From: Citromicrobium bathyomarinum
Lineage (GTDB): Bacteria > Pseudomonadota > Alphaproteobacteria > Sphingomonadales > Sphingomonadaceae
DNA: 64,000 bases
Reading direction: 5' to 3'
Assembly: GCA_001306305.2 (NCBI GenBank)
Contig: CP155577.1
Location: forward strand, 744,001 to 808,000
Below the pieces are notes generated by a model. It was not told the DNA's origin and did not search any database. It saw only the letters and a list, made by a program, of their open reading frames with translations. Positions 8,846 through 16,674 of this stretch are shown one piece after another. Both the position numbers and the translations under genes were made by a program. Numbering within the stretch: the stretch's first letter is position 1; each line of letters begins with the position of its first letter.

Positions 8846-9193
8846 TCAGGCTTCTTCGGTCTTGCAGCTGGCGAGGGTCGCCTCGTCCACATCCTTGCCC
8901 GCGACCGAGAAGCTTGCGATCGGGCCGAATTCGCCGGCCAGCTTCTTGCACACCAGTTCGGGGCGCGAGCGGGCCTTGGTGCCGACGCATACGGTGCCCG
9001 AGCAGATGAAGGTGCCGCCGCGGATGATCTCGGTCCGCTTTTCGACCGGCTGCTGCAGCGTGGCGCGGTAATAGGCACCCGACTGCGCGTAGGCCGGTGC
9101 GGGGGTCACCGTGGCGCCGAAGGTGAGCGCGGTGGTCAGCACGGCAACGCTGCCGATGGCAAGCTGGCGAAGGGGGTTCACGCGGTTGGTCAT
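8846..9193 (-). CDS. Small secreted protein with paired cysteines
   Basis: A 115-residue protein with a Sec signal peptide (to about residue 36, TPAPAYA then QSG). The mature part has conserved-looking YYRATLQQPVEKRTE, then FICSGTVCVGTKARSRPELVCKKLA and a final LASCKTEEA, giving four cysteines that could form two disulfides. It resembles the small alphaproteobacterial CC_3452-type secreted proteins, but I make that link from memory only. Function is unknown. It is divergent from the HxlR regulator gene, with an operator-like dyad between the two. Confidence 0.65.
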   Translation of the reverse strand: MTNRVNPLRQLAIGSVAVLTTALTFGATVTPAPAYAQSGAYYRATLQQPVEKRTEIIRGGTFICSGTVCVGTKARSRPELVCKKLAGEFGPIASFSVAGKDVDEATLASCKTEEA

Positions 9194-9243
9194 CTCGATC
9201 TCCTGTTGGCGATAATCGGGCCGCAGAATTGGCCGGTAGCTTT

Positions 9244-9287
9244 AGGTTGCGAATCACTACCTATCTGACTAGGTTGCAGGTTGCAAC
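9244..9287. promoter_or_regulatory. Candidate HxlR operator between divergent genes
   Basis: The divergent promoter region holds three copies of AGGTTGC (9244-9250, 9271-9277, 9278-9284). It also has the inverted repeat ACCTA-TCTGAC-TAGGT (9259-9274) and the palindrome GTTGCAAC (9280-9287). It lies between the secreted-protein gene and an HxlR-type regulator, a class that usually binds such dyads as dimers. Binding is inferred. Confidence 0.45.
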
Positions 9288-9355
9288 TAAAAATCGAGTT
9301 TCAATTTTGTGACCCCGCGCATTTGGGGTAAGCCTGCCATTTGGAGAGGTTGACG

Positions 9356-9898
9356 ATGGGTACAGACGTTCGCGAACCGCTGAAGGAGCTGAGCGCCTGC
9401 GGGCTGCCCGCCGCGCTGGAGGTGATGGGCGAACGCTGGAGCTTCATGATCCTGCGCGCCAGCTTCAACGGCGTGCACCACTTCGAAGAATTCCTGAGCG
9501 AGCTGGGCATTGCCCGCAATATCCTGTCCAACCGCCTCAGCCGGCTGGTCGAACATGGCATTCTGGACCGGGTGCAGGACGAACAGGATCGCCGCCGGGT
9601 CGAATATGCGCTGACCGAAAAGGGCTTCGACCTGCTGCCCGCGATGGTTTCGCTGCGGCACTGGGGCCTCAAATACGGCGTCGAAGGTATCGGGATGGAC
9701 CCGGTGATCGTGGACGAGCGTGACCGGATGCCGATCGGCCCGGTCGCGATGCTGGCGCATGACGGGCGCATTCTGGGCCCGGCGGACCTCAACATGATGG
9801 CCCGCAAGGATCTGCCCGAAGCCGGGCGCAACCGCCGCGAAGGTGCCCCTGCCGACGGCGAGGCCGCGCAGGACCTGCCGCGCGAAGCGGCGGAGTAA
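9356..9898 (+). CDS. HxlR family winged-helix transcriptional regulator
   Basis: A 180-residue regulator. Residues about 10-100 form the HxlR winged helix: ACGLPAALEVMGERWSFMIL, then FEEFLSELGIARNILSNRL and LVEHGILDRV followed by the wing YALTEKGFDLLPA. A C-terminal extension of about 70 residues ends in a charged, low-complexity tail. Family members often respond to aldehydes, thiols or redox signals; the Cys near residue 14 is at the position used by some of them. The ATG at 9356 is preferred because GGAGAGG lies seven bases ahead; a TTG at 9341 overlaps that site. Confidence 0.9.
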   Translation: MGTDVREPLKELSACGLPAALEVMGERWSFMILRASFNGVHHFEEFLSELGIARNILSNRLSRLVEHGILDRVQDEQDRRRVEYALTEKGFDLLPAMVSLRHWGLKYGVEGIGMDPVIVDERDRMPIGPVAMLAHDGRILGPADLNMMARKDLPEAGRNRREGAPADGEAAQDLPREAAE

Positions 9899-10149
9899 CA
9901 GCCCGCGGGCCACGCCGCTTGGCGCAAGGCGCTGTTCGCGCATCGATATTGATTGCGCGGAGCACCGCCGCGGATTATAAAAGCACCACGTTACCGGGCC
10001 CCTCTGGCGAGTGCGTTTTGCGCGCTCGTGATGTCGGAACGAGATGTTATCCGCAGCTCAACCCGGTCCGTTCCCATGACTTTTTCGCACCCGATGCGCG
10101 TTTCGTTGATGACCGAATCTCCTCGCCCCGTGCGGTGCGGGGGTGCCGC

Positions 10150-10404
10150 ATGATGCCGGCCATCGTCTATCTCCTCGATGCGGCGATCGTGATCGCGGCC
10201 GTTCTCTCCGCGTGGTTCTGGCTACGCGCGAGCGGGAAGCGCGTGCGCCGGGTCAGCAAGCACGAAACCTTCGACTATGCCGATATCAACCGGCTGGTCG
10301 TCGCCCTCAACCGCGCGCAGATCCTCAACGCCAGAGCAGCCAAGGCCACCGCCGCAGCTGCCCTGCTGGGTGGGCTGCGCGTCCTGCTGGATTTCCTCCC
10401 ATGA
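10150..10404 (+). CDS. Small single-pass membrane protein
   Basis: An 84-residue protein with one N-terminal membrane segment (IVYLLDAAIVIAAVLSAWFWL), a basic stretch KRVRRVSKHETFDYADINRL and a second hydrophobic helix near the C-terminus. I do not recognise a named family, though such proteins are common in sphingomonads. Its TGA overlaps the ATG of the CaCA antiporter (ATGA), so the two are probably co-translated. The 250 bases upstream hold no gene I can support. Confidence 0.6.
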   Translation: MMPAIVYLLDAAIVIAAVLSAWFWLRASGKRVRRVSKHETFDYADINRLVVALNRAQILNARAAKATAAAALLGGLRVLLDFLP

Positions 10405-11378
10405 CGATTCTTCTCCTGATTGGGGGCCTCGTCCTGCTGGTGGTGGGCGGCGAGCTGCTGGTGCGCGGCGCAGTCGCGATTGCGGGCAAGCTGGGCGTAT
10501 CGCCGCTGATGATCGGCCTGACCATCGTCGGCATGGGCACTTCGATGCCCGAACTCGCCGCGAGCGTGCAGGCGGCCCTCGCAGGCTCGCCCGGAATTGC
10601 GCTGGGCAATATCGTCGGCTCCAACATCGCCAACAGCATGCTGATCCTCGGCGTGGCGGCGCTGCTCGCGCCGATAGCGGTCGCGCGCGGCACGCTGTGG
10701 CGCGATGGCGGTGTCGGCGTGCTGGCGGCGGTCGCGCTGCTGGCACTCGGCCTGACCACCGGGCTGGGCAGGGTGGCCGGGCTGACGCTGATCGTGCTGA
10801 TGGTCGGCTACCTCGTGCTCGCCTACCGGCAGGAAAAGCGCGCCGCCGCGCACAGCGCCGCGTTCGACAAGGCTGCGGCGCTGGAGAATATCGACCCCGC
10901 GCTCGGTACCCAGACGCAGCGTCAGTCGGGCTGGGCCGTGTCGCTCGCCTTTCTGATCGCGGGGCTGGCCTGCATCGTCGGGGGCGGCACGCTGCTGGTC
11001 AATGCGGCGGTCACCATCGCCAGAGAATTCGGCATGTCGGAAACGCTGGTCGGCCTGACCATCGTGGCGGTCGGCACCTCGCTGCCCGAGCTGGTGACGT
11101 CAGCGGTGGCCGCGCTGCGCAAGCAGTCCGAAGTCGCGCTGGGCAACGTGCTGGGATCGAACATCTACAACGTGTTGTTCATCGGCGGGGTCACGGGAAC
11201 GATCGCGCCCACGACGGTGCCCCAATCGATCCTCGGCTTCGATCTGCCGCTGCTAATCGCGGTCTCGCTGGGGGTGATGGTGCTGGCATGGACCGGCGCG
11301 CGACTCTCGCGGATCGAAGGTCTGGCTCTGGTGGCCGGTTACGCGCTCTATATCGCCTTCACCGCCGGGCTTATCTAG
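10401..11378 (+). CDS. Calcium/sodium antiporter of the CaCA family (YrbG-like)
   Basis: A 325-residue inner-membrane protein of about ten hydrophobic segments arranged as two homologous halves. Each half has the alpha-repeat motif: GMGTSMPELAASV with GNIVGSNIANS in the first and AVGTSLPELVTSAVA with GNVLGSNIYNV in the second. These carry the acidic and Asn residues that bind cations. The family exchanges Ca2+ for Na+ (some members use K+). The length and symmetry fit bacterial YrbG-type exchangers. It is translationally coupled to the small membrane protein ahead of it. Confidence 0.93.
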   Translation: MTILLLIGGLVLLVVGGELLVRGAVAIAGKLGVSPLMIGLTIVGMGTSMPELAASVQAALAGSPGIALGNIVGSNIANSMLILGVAALLAPIAVARGTLWRDGGVGVLAAVALLALGLTTGLGRVAGLTLIVLMVGYLVLAYRQEKRAAAHSAAFDKAAALENIDPALGTQTQRQSGWAVSLAFLIAGLACIVGGGTLLVNAAVTIAREFGMSETLVGLTIVAVGTSLPELVTSAVAALRKQSEVALGNVLGSNIYNVLFIGGVTGTIAPTTVPQSILGFDLPLLIAVSLGVMVLAWTGARLSRIEGLALVAGYALYIAFTAGLI

Positions 11379-11428
11379 CGCCAGTGCCCGCCGGTGGCAT
11401 TTTCGGGCTCGCGACGTAGCTCTCTCGC

Positions 11429-12343
11429 TCAGCAGTACTTGTTGACCGGATTGCCCAGGCACAGGTTCTTCTCGTACCGCTGCCAGTTGGCGATATCGCG
11501 CGCCGAGCTGCCGAAGGGTGTGGTCGGCGCGCGGTAGGTGCCGGGCGAGGTGTAGCCTGCGTTATAGGCCTGCGATCGCCATGCGCTGGCCTGCTGTGCA
11601 GCCGCCTCGCGCCGCATCTGCGCCTCCCGGGCGGCGTCTGCCTGCCGATCCTCGTAGTCGACGCGCTTCTTCAGTCGCGCGGCGTCGGGGCAGCTTTCCT
11701 GCAATCCCGTTTCGCACGCCTTGCGATGGAACCGGTAGGCGCGGCGATGATCCCAGTTGGCCTCCAGCGCCTCCGCCCAGACGCGGCAGGCGCTGCCCGA
11801 TTCGTACCGCTCGCACAGCGTCTCGGCGAGGTCGTAGGTGATCGCGTTGTAGAAGCCCTTCTCGTTCCGGAAATAGGCCAGCGCGCGGTAACACGTGTCG
11901 GGAAGGGCTCCCTGCATGCACATGTCGGCCATCACCAGCGCGCGCTTGCCCGGATCGGTGGTTTCGAAATCGTCCCACGGACGGCACAGATCGGATATTC
12001 CCGCAAAGCAGGAAACGCGCGCGAACATGTGGGAGATGGGGTGCGGGTCTTCCGCGAAAGTCGTGTTCTTGAACCGGCGATAGCCGATTTCGCAGCGGTC
12101 CTGATCCCCGGCAAGGCAGGCCTTCATCCAGGTGGTTGCGACATCGCGGTCGGTGCGTTCGAACAGCTGCGCGGCCAGCTCGACTGCTTGGTCGCATGCG
12201 GCGCGGTTCTGCGAACTGCATGCCTCAAGGCTGGACCACCACTGCGCGCGTGCGGCCTGGGTATCGGTGCCCTGCGCTGCTGCGACCCCTCCAGTCGACA
12301 GCAGCAGCAGGGCAAGGACGAACGAGACCAGCCGGGACGGCAT
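11429..12343 (-). CDS. Cys-rich secreted protein with repeat-like helices
   Basis: A 304-residue protein with a signal peptide (VSFVLALLLLSTGGVAAAQ). The mature part has about a dozen cysteines, often in pairs spaced like Sel1/TPR-type helical repeats (ACLAGDQDRCEIGYRRF, MCMQGALPDTCYRALAYF, ACETGLQESCPDAARL). The C-terminal third is an Ala/Arg/Gln-rich coil followed by a Pro/Thr tail ending in NKYC. It is probably periplasmic. No specific family is recognised. It overlaps the preceding gene by one base and so is likely co-transcribed with it. Confidence 0.65.
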   Translation of the reverse strand: MPSRLVSFVLALLLLSTGGVAAAQGTDTQAARAQWWSSLEACSSQNRAACDQAVELAAQLFERTDRDVATTWMKACLAGDQDRCEIGYRRFKNTTFAEDPHPISHMFARVSCFAGISDLCRPWDDFETTDPGKRALVMADMCMQGALPDTCYRALAYFRNEKGFYNAITYDLAETLCERYESGSACRVWAEALEANWDHRRAYRFHRKACETGLQESCPDAARLKKRVDYEDRQADAAREAQMRREAAAQQASAWRSQAYNAGYTSPGTYRAPTTPFGSSARDIANWQRYEKNLCLGNPVNKYC

Positions 12344-12864
12344 CAGCTATTATCGGTCTCGCAATCGTCCAGCGCGGTCCACACCGCGCCCGTACCGGTC
12401 CAGGTGAAGGGGCCATAGCTGTTCCCATCCATCTCGACGGAAAACGAGCTCGCCCCCTTCAATGCGGCGTAGGTGGCATCCGATGCCGCACCCGGACCCC
12501 AGCCGGCCCAGGCATATTCCTGAAAGCCGCCGACATCGTATCCGCCCGAGCGCGAGGGCGCGCTGCTGCCGGTGTCGAACACCACCGTGACGGGGTAGTT
12601 AGCGTCGGGATCGGCTTGGCGGAATTTCTGGATGAACGGGCCGTAGAGCGACACGCCCAGATTACCGTCGCGCAACCGGCGCGAGAATTCGGCGCGGATC
12701 TGCTCGCCATCGCCATCTGTGCCGAACAGGCTGACCCGGCACACGCCGTTGCCATAGTCGACCGCCATGCCGTTCGTGTCGGGCTTGGGCCCGTCGACGA
12801 TGGTCAGGCTCTGCAAGGCAAGGGCAGGCGACAGGGCGAGCCCGAGGGCGAAGGCGATACTCAT
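12343..12864 (-). CDS. Secreted protein of unknown function
   Basis: A 173-residue protein with a short signal peptide (FALGLALSPALALQ). The mature part is predicted to be beta-rich, with two cysteines (GVCRVSLFG and DDCETDN) that may pair. I recognise no family. Its stop codon shares a base with the start of the Cys-rich secreted protein gene, so both probably form a two-gene operon for envelope proteins. Confidence 0.55.
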   Translation of the reverse strand: MSIAFALGLALSPALALQSLTIVDGPKPDTNGMAVDYGNGVCRVSLFGTDGDGEQIRAEFSRRLRDGNLGVSLYGPFIQKFRQADPDANYPVTVVFDTGSSAPSRSGGYDVGGFQEYAWAGWGPGAASDATYAALKGASSFSVEMDGNSYGPFTWTGTGAVWTALDDCETDNS

Positions 12865-12968
12865 GGACGAAGCTCCCGGCGAAGTGGAGTTCGCAAGGTA
12901 GCCGGGGCGCCGGCGGGCTCCAGTTACAAACCCTGTCAGGTTTGCCCGCGCGGACTATCGGGCGCGTT

Positions 12969-14081
12969 TCAGCCCCACACCTCGATCTGGTCGCGACGTT
13001 CGACGCGGATCGGCAGGTCGATGTCGATCAGGTCGGACAGCTCATGTTCGGCGAACAGCGCCTTGGCCGCGGGATGGCGACCCGCCGCGATCAGCCGCTG
13101 CCACAGGAAGAAGGTGTAAGGCTGCACGCCGCCGGTATAGGCCACGCCGCGGAACGAGGTTTCGACCGTGCCGATCACGCGGCGGTGCGGCCTGTCCGTC
13201 ACCGGATCGCCGGCCTTGGGCTGATGCTGCGCCACGTAGTCGCGCAGGAAGGCGAGCCGGTCGGTCAGGTCGGGGATCAGTTCGCGGCCGATCTGCGCGA
13301 GCAGCGGCGCAAGTGTTTCGGGCAGGTCGCCATCGGGGAACTCGGGTGCGGGCGTGGGATAGTCCACGCTGTCGAGATCGGGCGCATGCATCCGCTCGAC
13401 CCAGCGGAACACGTTCGGCGCCTCGCGCTGCATGATCGCGAGCGGCACCGGATCGCGCCCCAGATGCGCGAAGAGCGGGCCGAACATTGCATAATCGGCA
13501 ATGCTCGGGCTCGCGCCCAGCAGGAACGGGTAGTCCTCGAAATGCGGGTCGAGATGGGCGAGCAGCTCGTGATAGCTTCGCTCGATCTGTGGAATCGTCG
13601 CCGCATCGACGCCCAGCATCGGCAGGTAGGAGTGCATCCGGCCCATCGTCGCCTCGGCGCGGCTCGTATCGCTGCCGGTGGCGAAGGCGTGGCGCAGGAA
13701 AGCCTCCTGCTCCCCCAGATAGCTCCAGCGATAATGCATCGCGTGCCGGGTCAGGCCGACGACGGCATAGATCTCGAACAGATGCGCCAGCGCCAGCAGG
13801 CGTGCGTCGGCGGGGTAAGCGGGGTGCGGCACCGGGCCATGCGCGGTGCCCTCGCGCTCGAAATGGTCGATGATGTCGACCGTGTCCTGGATGATCGTGC
13901 CGTCCGCCAGCTCCACCACCGGGATGATCGCGCGGCCAATCGCGGGGAGGATGCGCTCCGCAAAATCGGGCTGGGTCGGCGGGCGTTCGATATAGGCGAT
14001 GCGCTGCTTGCGCAGATAGCTGCGCGCACGGCCGGTGTAGAGGGAATGTGGCAGGCCCCACAGGGTAACGGGTTTGGTCAT
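12969..14081 (-). CDS. Glutathione S-transferase family protein (large form)
   Basis: A 370-residue protein. Residues 1-85 form a thioredoxin-like GST N domain (TLWGLPHSLYTGRARSYLRK, then IIPVVELADG with the cis-Pro, and IQDTVDIIDHFER). The helical C domain follows, with FLLGASPSIADYAMFGPLFAH as the usual N-capping motif. The last 120 residues extend beyond a classical GST. The active-site position carries Ser/Tyr rather than Cys. The ATG at 14081 was chosen because the motif begins at residue 5. Substrate is unknown. It probably acts in the cytosol. Confidence 0.85.
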   Translation of the reverse strand: MTKPVTLWGLPHSLYTGRARSYLRKQRIAYIERPPTQPDFAERILPAIGRAIIPVVELADGTIIQDTVDIIDHFEREGTAHGPVPHPAYPADARLLALAHLFEIYAVVGLTRHAMHYRWSYLGEQEAFLRHAFATGSDTSRAEATMGRMHSYLPMLGVDAATIPQIERSYHELLAHLDPHFEDYPFLLGASPSIADYAMFGPLFAHLGRDPVPLAIMQREAPNVFRWVERMHAPDLDSVDYPTPAPEFPDGDLPETLAPLLAQIGRELIPDLTDRLAFLRDYVAQHQPKAGDPVTDRPHRRVIGTVETSFRGVAYTGGVQPYTFFLWQRLIAAGRHPAAKALFAEHELSDLIDIDLPIRVERRDQIEVWG

Positions 14082-14141
14082 GCCCGCCGTGGTCCGGCCT
14101 GCGCGCGGCAAGGTCAAGCCTGACCTGCCACGCGCAAACCG

Positions 14142-14179
14142 TCGCCCGGGGGGAGGGTGCGGGGAGGGAACCCGGGCGA
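14142..14179 (-). terminator. Hairpin after nhaA
   Basis: TCGCCCGGG (14142-14150) pairs with CCCGGGCGA (14171-14179) around a G-rich loop, 12 bases beyond the nhaA stop codon. The minus-strand transcript has no good U-run after it, so this may act as an RNA-stability hairpin rather than a strict terminator. Confidence 0.5.
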
Positions 14180-14190
14180 AGGGGAAAGGA

Positions 14191-15393
14191 TCAGGCGGGG
14201 GCGGTCTGTTCCTCCCGCGTCTCTGCCGCAGCGGGCAGGCCCGCCTTGAGGAGGAAGAACCCGGCCAGCGCGGCGATCACGGACCCGGCCAGCACCCCGA
14301 TCTTGACCGCGTCGACCTGTGCTGCGCTGTCGAAGGCGAGGTTGCCGATGAACAGGCTCATGGTGAAACCGATCGCGGCGAGCAGCGATACGCCGTGGAC
14401 CTGTCGCCAGCCGACATTCTCCGGCAGGCGCGCCAGCCCGGTCTTCACCGCGATAAAGGCGAAGCCGAAGATGCCGATCTGCTTGCCGATCAGCAGGCCC
14501 AGCGCGATGCCCAGCGGCAGCGGTGCGAGCAGGTCGGCAAATTCCAGCCCGCCCAGCGAGACGCCCGCATTGGCGAAGCCGAAGATCGGGATCACCAGGA
14601 AGGCGACCCACGGGTGCAGGAAGTGCTCCATCCTCTCGAGTGGCTGCGATCCGTCGCGTGCGCGCATCGGGATGGTCATCGCTGCGGCGACGCCGGCCAG
14701 CGTGGCATGGACGCCCGACTTGAGGATGAACACCCACAGCACGATCGCGAGCAGGATGTAGGGGATGCTCGACCCGACCTTGAACCGGTTGAGCACGATC
14801 ATCGCCGCCAGCGCCAGCGCGCCGCCGCCCAGCATCGCGGTGTCGATCGAGCCGGAATAGAACAGCGCGATGATGGTGATCGCGCCGATATCGTCGATCA
14901 CCGCGATCGCCAGCAGCAGCGCCTTGAGCGCCACCGGCACCCGCGGGCCGAGCAGCGAGAGGATGCCCAGCGCGAAGGCGATGTCGGTCGCGGCAGGGAT
15001 CGCCCAGCCGGAGATATTGGCCGGGCTGCCCATGTTGAGGCCGACGAAGATCAGCGCAGGCATCGCCATCCCGCCGATCGCCGCGACCAGCGGGAGCGAG
15101 GCCTGGTTCCAGCTCGAAAGCTGGCCTTCCACCACCTCGCGCTTCACCTCCAGCCCGACGAGGAAGAAGAACACCGCCATCAGCCCGTCGTTGATCCACA
15201 GCAGCAGCGGCTTGTCGATCGCGAAGCTGCCGACCGCCACGGTGACGGGGGTGTCGAGCGCGCCGAAATAGCTGCCCGAGAACATGGTGTTCGCCGCCAG
15301 CAGCGCGAGCGCCGCGGCGGCGATGAGGACGATGCCGCCCGCGCTTTCCTGCTTCAGGAAGTCGCGCAGGGCGGCTGCTGCCGATACGATCAT
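14191..15393 (-). CDS. nhaA: Na+/H+ antiporter NhaA
   Basis: A 400-residue inner-membrane antiporter that exports Na+ in exchange for protons and supports growth in salt and alkali. Hallmarks are LLLWINDGLMAVFFFLVGLEVKRE, ISGWAIPAATDIAFALGIL and ALLLAIAVIDDIGAI; the last carries the two adjacent Asp residues that bind Na+. About twelve hydrophobic segments are visible. It begins seven bases after the small DUF465 gene, so the two form an operon, divergent from an OxyR-like regulator. Confidence 0.97.
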   Translation of the reverse strand: MIVSAAAALRDFLKQESAGGIVLIAAAALALLAANTMFSGSYFGALDTPVTVAVGSFAIDKPLLLWINDGLMAVFFFLVGLEVKREVVEGQLSSWNQASLPLVAAIGGMAMPALIFVGLNMGSPANISGWAIPAATDIAFALGILSLLGPRVPVALKALLLAIAVIDDIGAITIIALFYSGSIDTAMLGGGALALAAMIVLNRFKVGSSIPYILLAIVLWVFILKSGVHATLAGVAAAMTIPMRARDGSQPLERMEHFLHPWVAFLVIPIFGFANAGVSLGGLEFADLLAPLPLGIALGLLIGKQIGIFGFAFIAVKTGLARLPENVGWRQVHGVSLLAAIGFTMSLFIGNLAFDSAAQVDAVKIGVLAGSVIAALAGFFLLKAGLPAAAETREEQTAPA

Positions 15394-15400
15394 GAAATGC

Positions 15401-15580
15401 TCATCCCTTGGCCGTGGTGCGATCGGGCTGCGAAAGCGCGGCGATCCTGTCCTTCAGGCGGAGCCGCAGGCGCTTGAGCCGCTTGACCTCTTCCTGTCGC
15501 GCCAGCGCGCGGGTGGTGTCGATCAGACGATCCAGCGCGCGGTGGCGCTGGCGCAGGTTGTCGAGGCGTGGCTGGCTCAT
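15401..15580 (-). CDS. DUF465 (YdcH-type) small coiled-coil protein
   Basis: A 59-residue, very basic, helical protein: MSQPRLDNLRQRH, LDRLIDTTRALARQEEV and KRLKRLRLRLKDRI. This matches the DUF465 pattern of short proteins ending in a KxxRLxLKDxI helix. Its function is unknown. It starts at the ATG at 15580 and ends seven bases before nhaA, so it is likely co-expressed with the antiporter. Confidence 0.8.
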   Translation of the reverse strand: MSQPRLDNLRQRHRALDRLIDTTRALARQEEVKRLKRLRLRLKDRIAALSQPDRTTAKG

Positions 15581-15654
15581 GCTTGCTCTCCTTATGCTGG
15601 AAACAACCTAGGGCCGCGCTGCAATTGATACCAATTGATTTGCAGAGCCGATCC

Positions 15655-15667
15655 GATAGGCACTATC
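15655..15667. promoter_or_regulatory. Candidate LysR/OxyR-type binding dyad
   Basis: GATAG-GCA-CTATC is a perfect inverted repeat with a three-base centre, 10 bases ahead of the OxyR-like gene and in the divergent promoter shared with DUF465-nhaA. The GATAG/CTATC arms match the half-site style of OxyR-class boxes. It may be an autoregulatory site. Confidence 0.45.
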
Positions 15668-15676
15668 TATCACCGC

Positions 15677-16591
15677 ATGGTTTCGCTCCGCCAGCTCGAA
15701 TATCTCGTCGCGCTCGACGATCACGGCCATTTCGGTCGCGCGGCCAATGCGCTCAACGTCACCCAGCCGACGCTGAGCCAGCAGGTGAAGCAGCTTGAGG
15801 TGCGGCTGGGGTGCGACCTGGTCGAACGCACCTCGACCGGCGCGATCCCGACCCCGGTGGGGCGACAGGTGGTCGAGCGTGCGCGGCAGGTGCTGATCGG
15901 GGTCGACGATATCCGCAAGCTCGCCGCGCAAGCCTCGGGCGGGCTCGTCGGCACGATCCGTTTCGGGGTGACGCCCACGCTCGGCCCCTATCTGATGCCG
16001 GTGGTGATCTCGCGCCTGCACCGCGCCTATCCCGATGTGCGGATGCATGTGCGCGACGGTATTCCGGACGAGCAGCTGGACGATCTGCGGCGCGGCCATC
16101 TCGACCTGATGCTCGCCCCCCTGCCGCTGACCGGCGACGATATCGAGATTCAGCCGCTGTTTCGCGAACGGCTGGTGCTGGTCGCCCCGCCCGACGATCC
16201 GCTGTTCGACCGGGCGAGCGTCACCCGCGCCGATCTCGCCGGCGCGGCGCTGCTGGGGCTGGACAAGCGGCACCACCACCACCGGCAGGTGATGCGCACG
16301 GCGGAAGAGCTCGGCGCGCAGGTGCTGGGCGATTACGAGGGCACCAGCCTCGATTCGATCTGCCAGATGGCCGCCAGCGGGCTGGGGCTGGCGCTGCTGC
16401 CCGAACTCTACCTGCTGTCCGATGCGAGCGCGAACAACTCGGTCCGCCGGATCGAGGTGGAGGACTGGTCCGCCAGCCGATCGATCGCAGCCGTCTGGCG
16501 CCGCGGCTCCCCGCTCGAAGCAATGTTTGCCGAGATCGCCGAACGGATCGCGCACGAGGCGCGGGCGACGCTGGAGGGGGTGGGGGGCTAG
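15677..16591 (+). CDS. LysR family regulator, OxyR-like but without redox cysteines
   Basis: A 304-residue LysR-type regulator. Residues 1-60 form the winged helix (MVSLRQLEYLVALDDHGHFG, then TQPTLSQQVKQLE). The effector domain is OxyR-like: GTIRFGVTPTLGPYLMP, MLAPLPLTGDDIE and GTSLDSICQMAASGLG. Where OxyR has its peroxide-sensing Cys inside GHCLRDQ, this protein has RHHHHRQ (residues 198-204), and the second redox Cys position (about 209) is Ala. It therefore cannot sense peroxide through that disulfide; the His cluster could bind metal. The ATG at 15677 gives the standard start. It is divergent from DUF465-nhaA. Confidence 0.85.
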   Translation: MVSLRQLEYLVALDDHGHFGRAANALNVTQPTLSQQVKQLEVRLGCDLVERTSTGAIPTPVGRQVVERARQVLIGVDDIRKLAAQASGGLVGTIRFGVTPTLGPYLMPVVISRLHRAYPDVRMHVRDGIPDEQLDDLRRGHLDLMLAPLPLTGDDIEIQPLFRERLVLVAPPDDPLFDRASVTRADLAGAALLGLDKRHHHHRQVMRTAEELGAQVLGDYEGTSLDSICQMAASGLGLALLPELYLLSDASANNSVRRIEVEDWSASRSIAAVWRRGSPLEAMFAEIAERIAHEARATLEGVGG

Positions 16592-16674
16592 GGAGGCACG
16601 GCGTAGCCGGTGTCGCGCACGCTATCGCGTTCAATTCGCTTGTCGGCCGATGGGGAATGTGTTCCCCTCCATGC

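Noticed and set aside
14074-15477. 467-residue open frame opposite nhaA
   Set aside because: Same reason: biased charged composition, while the other strand is a clear NhaA.
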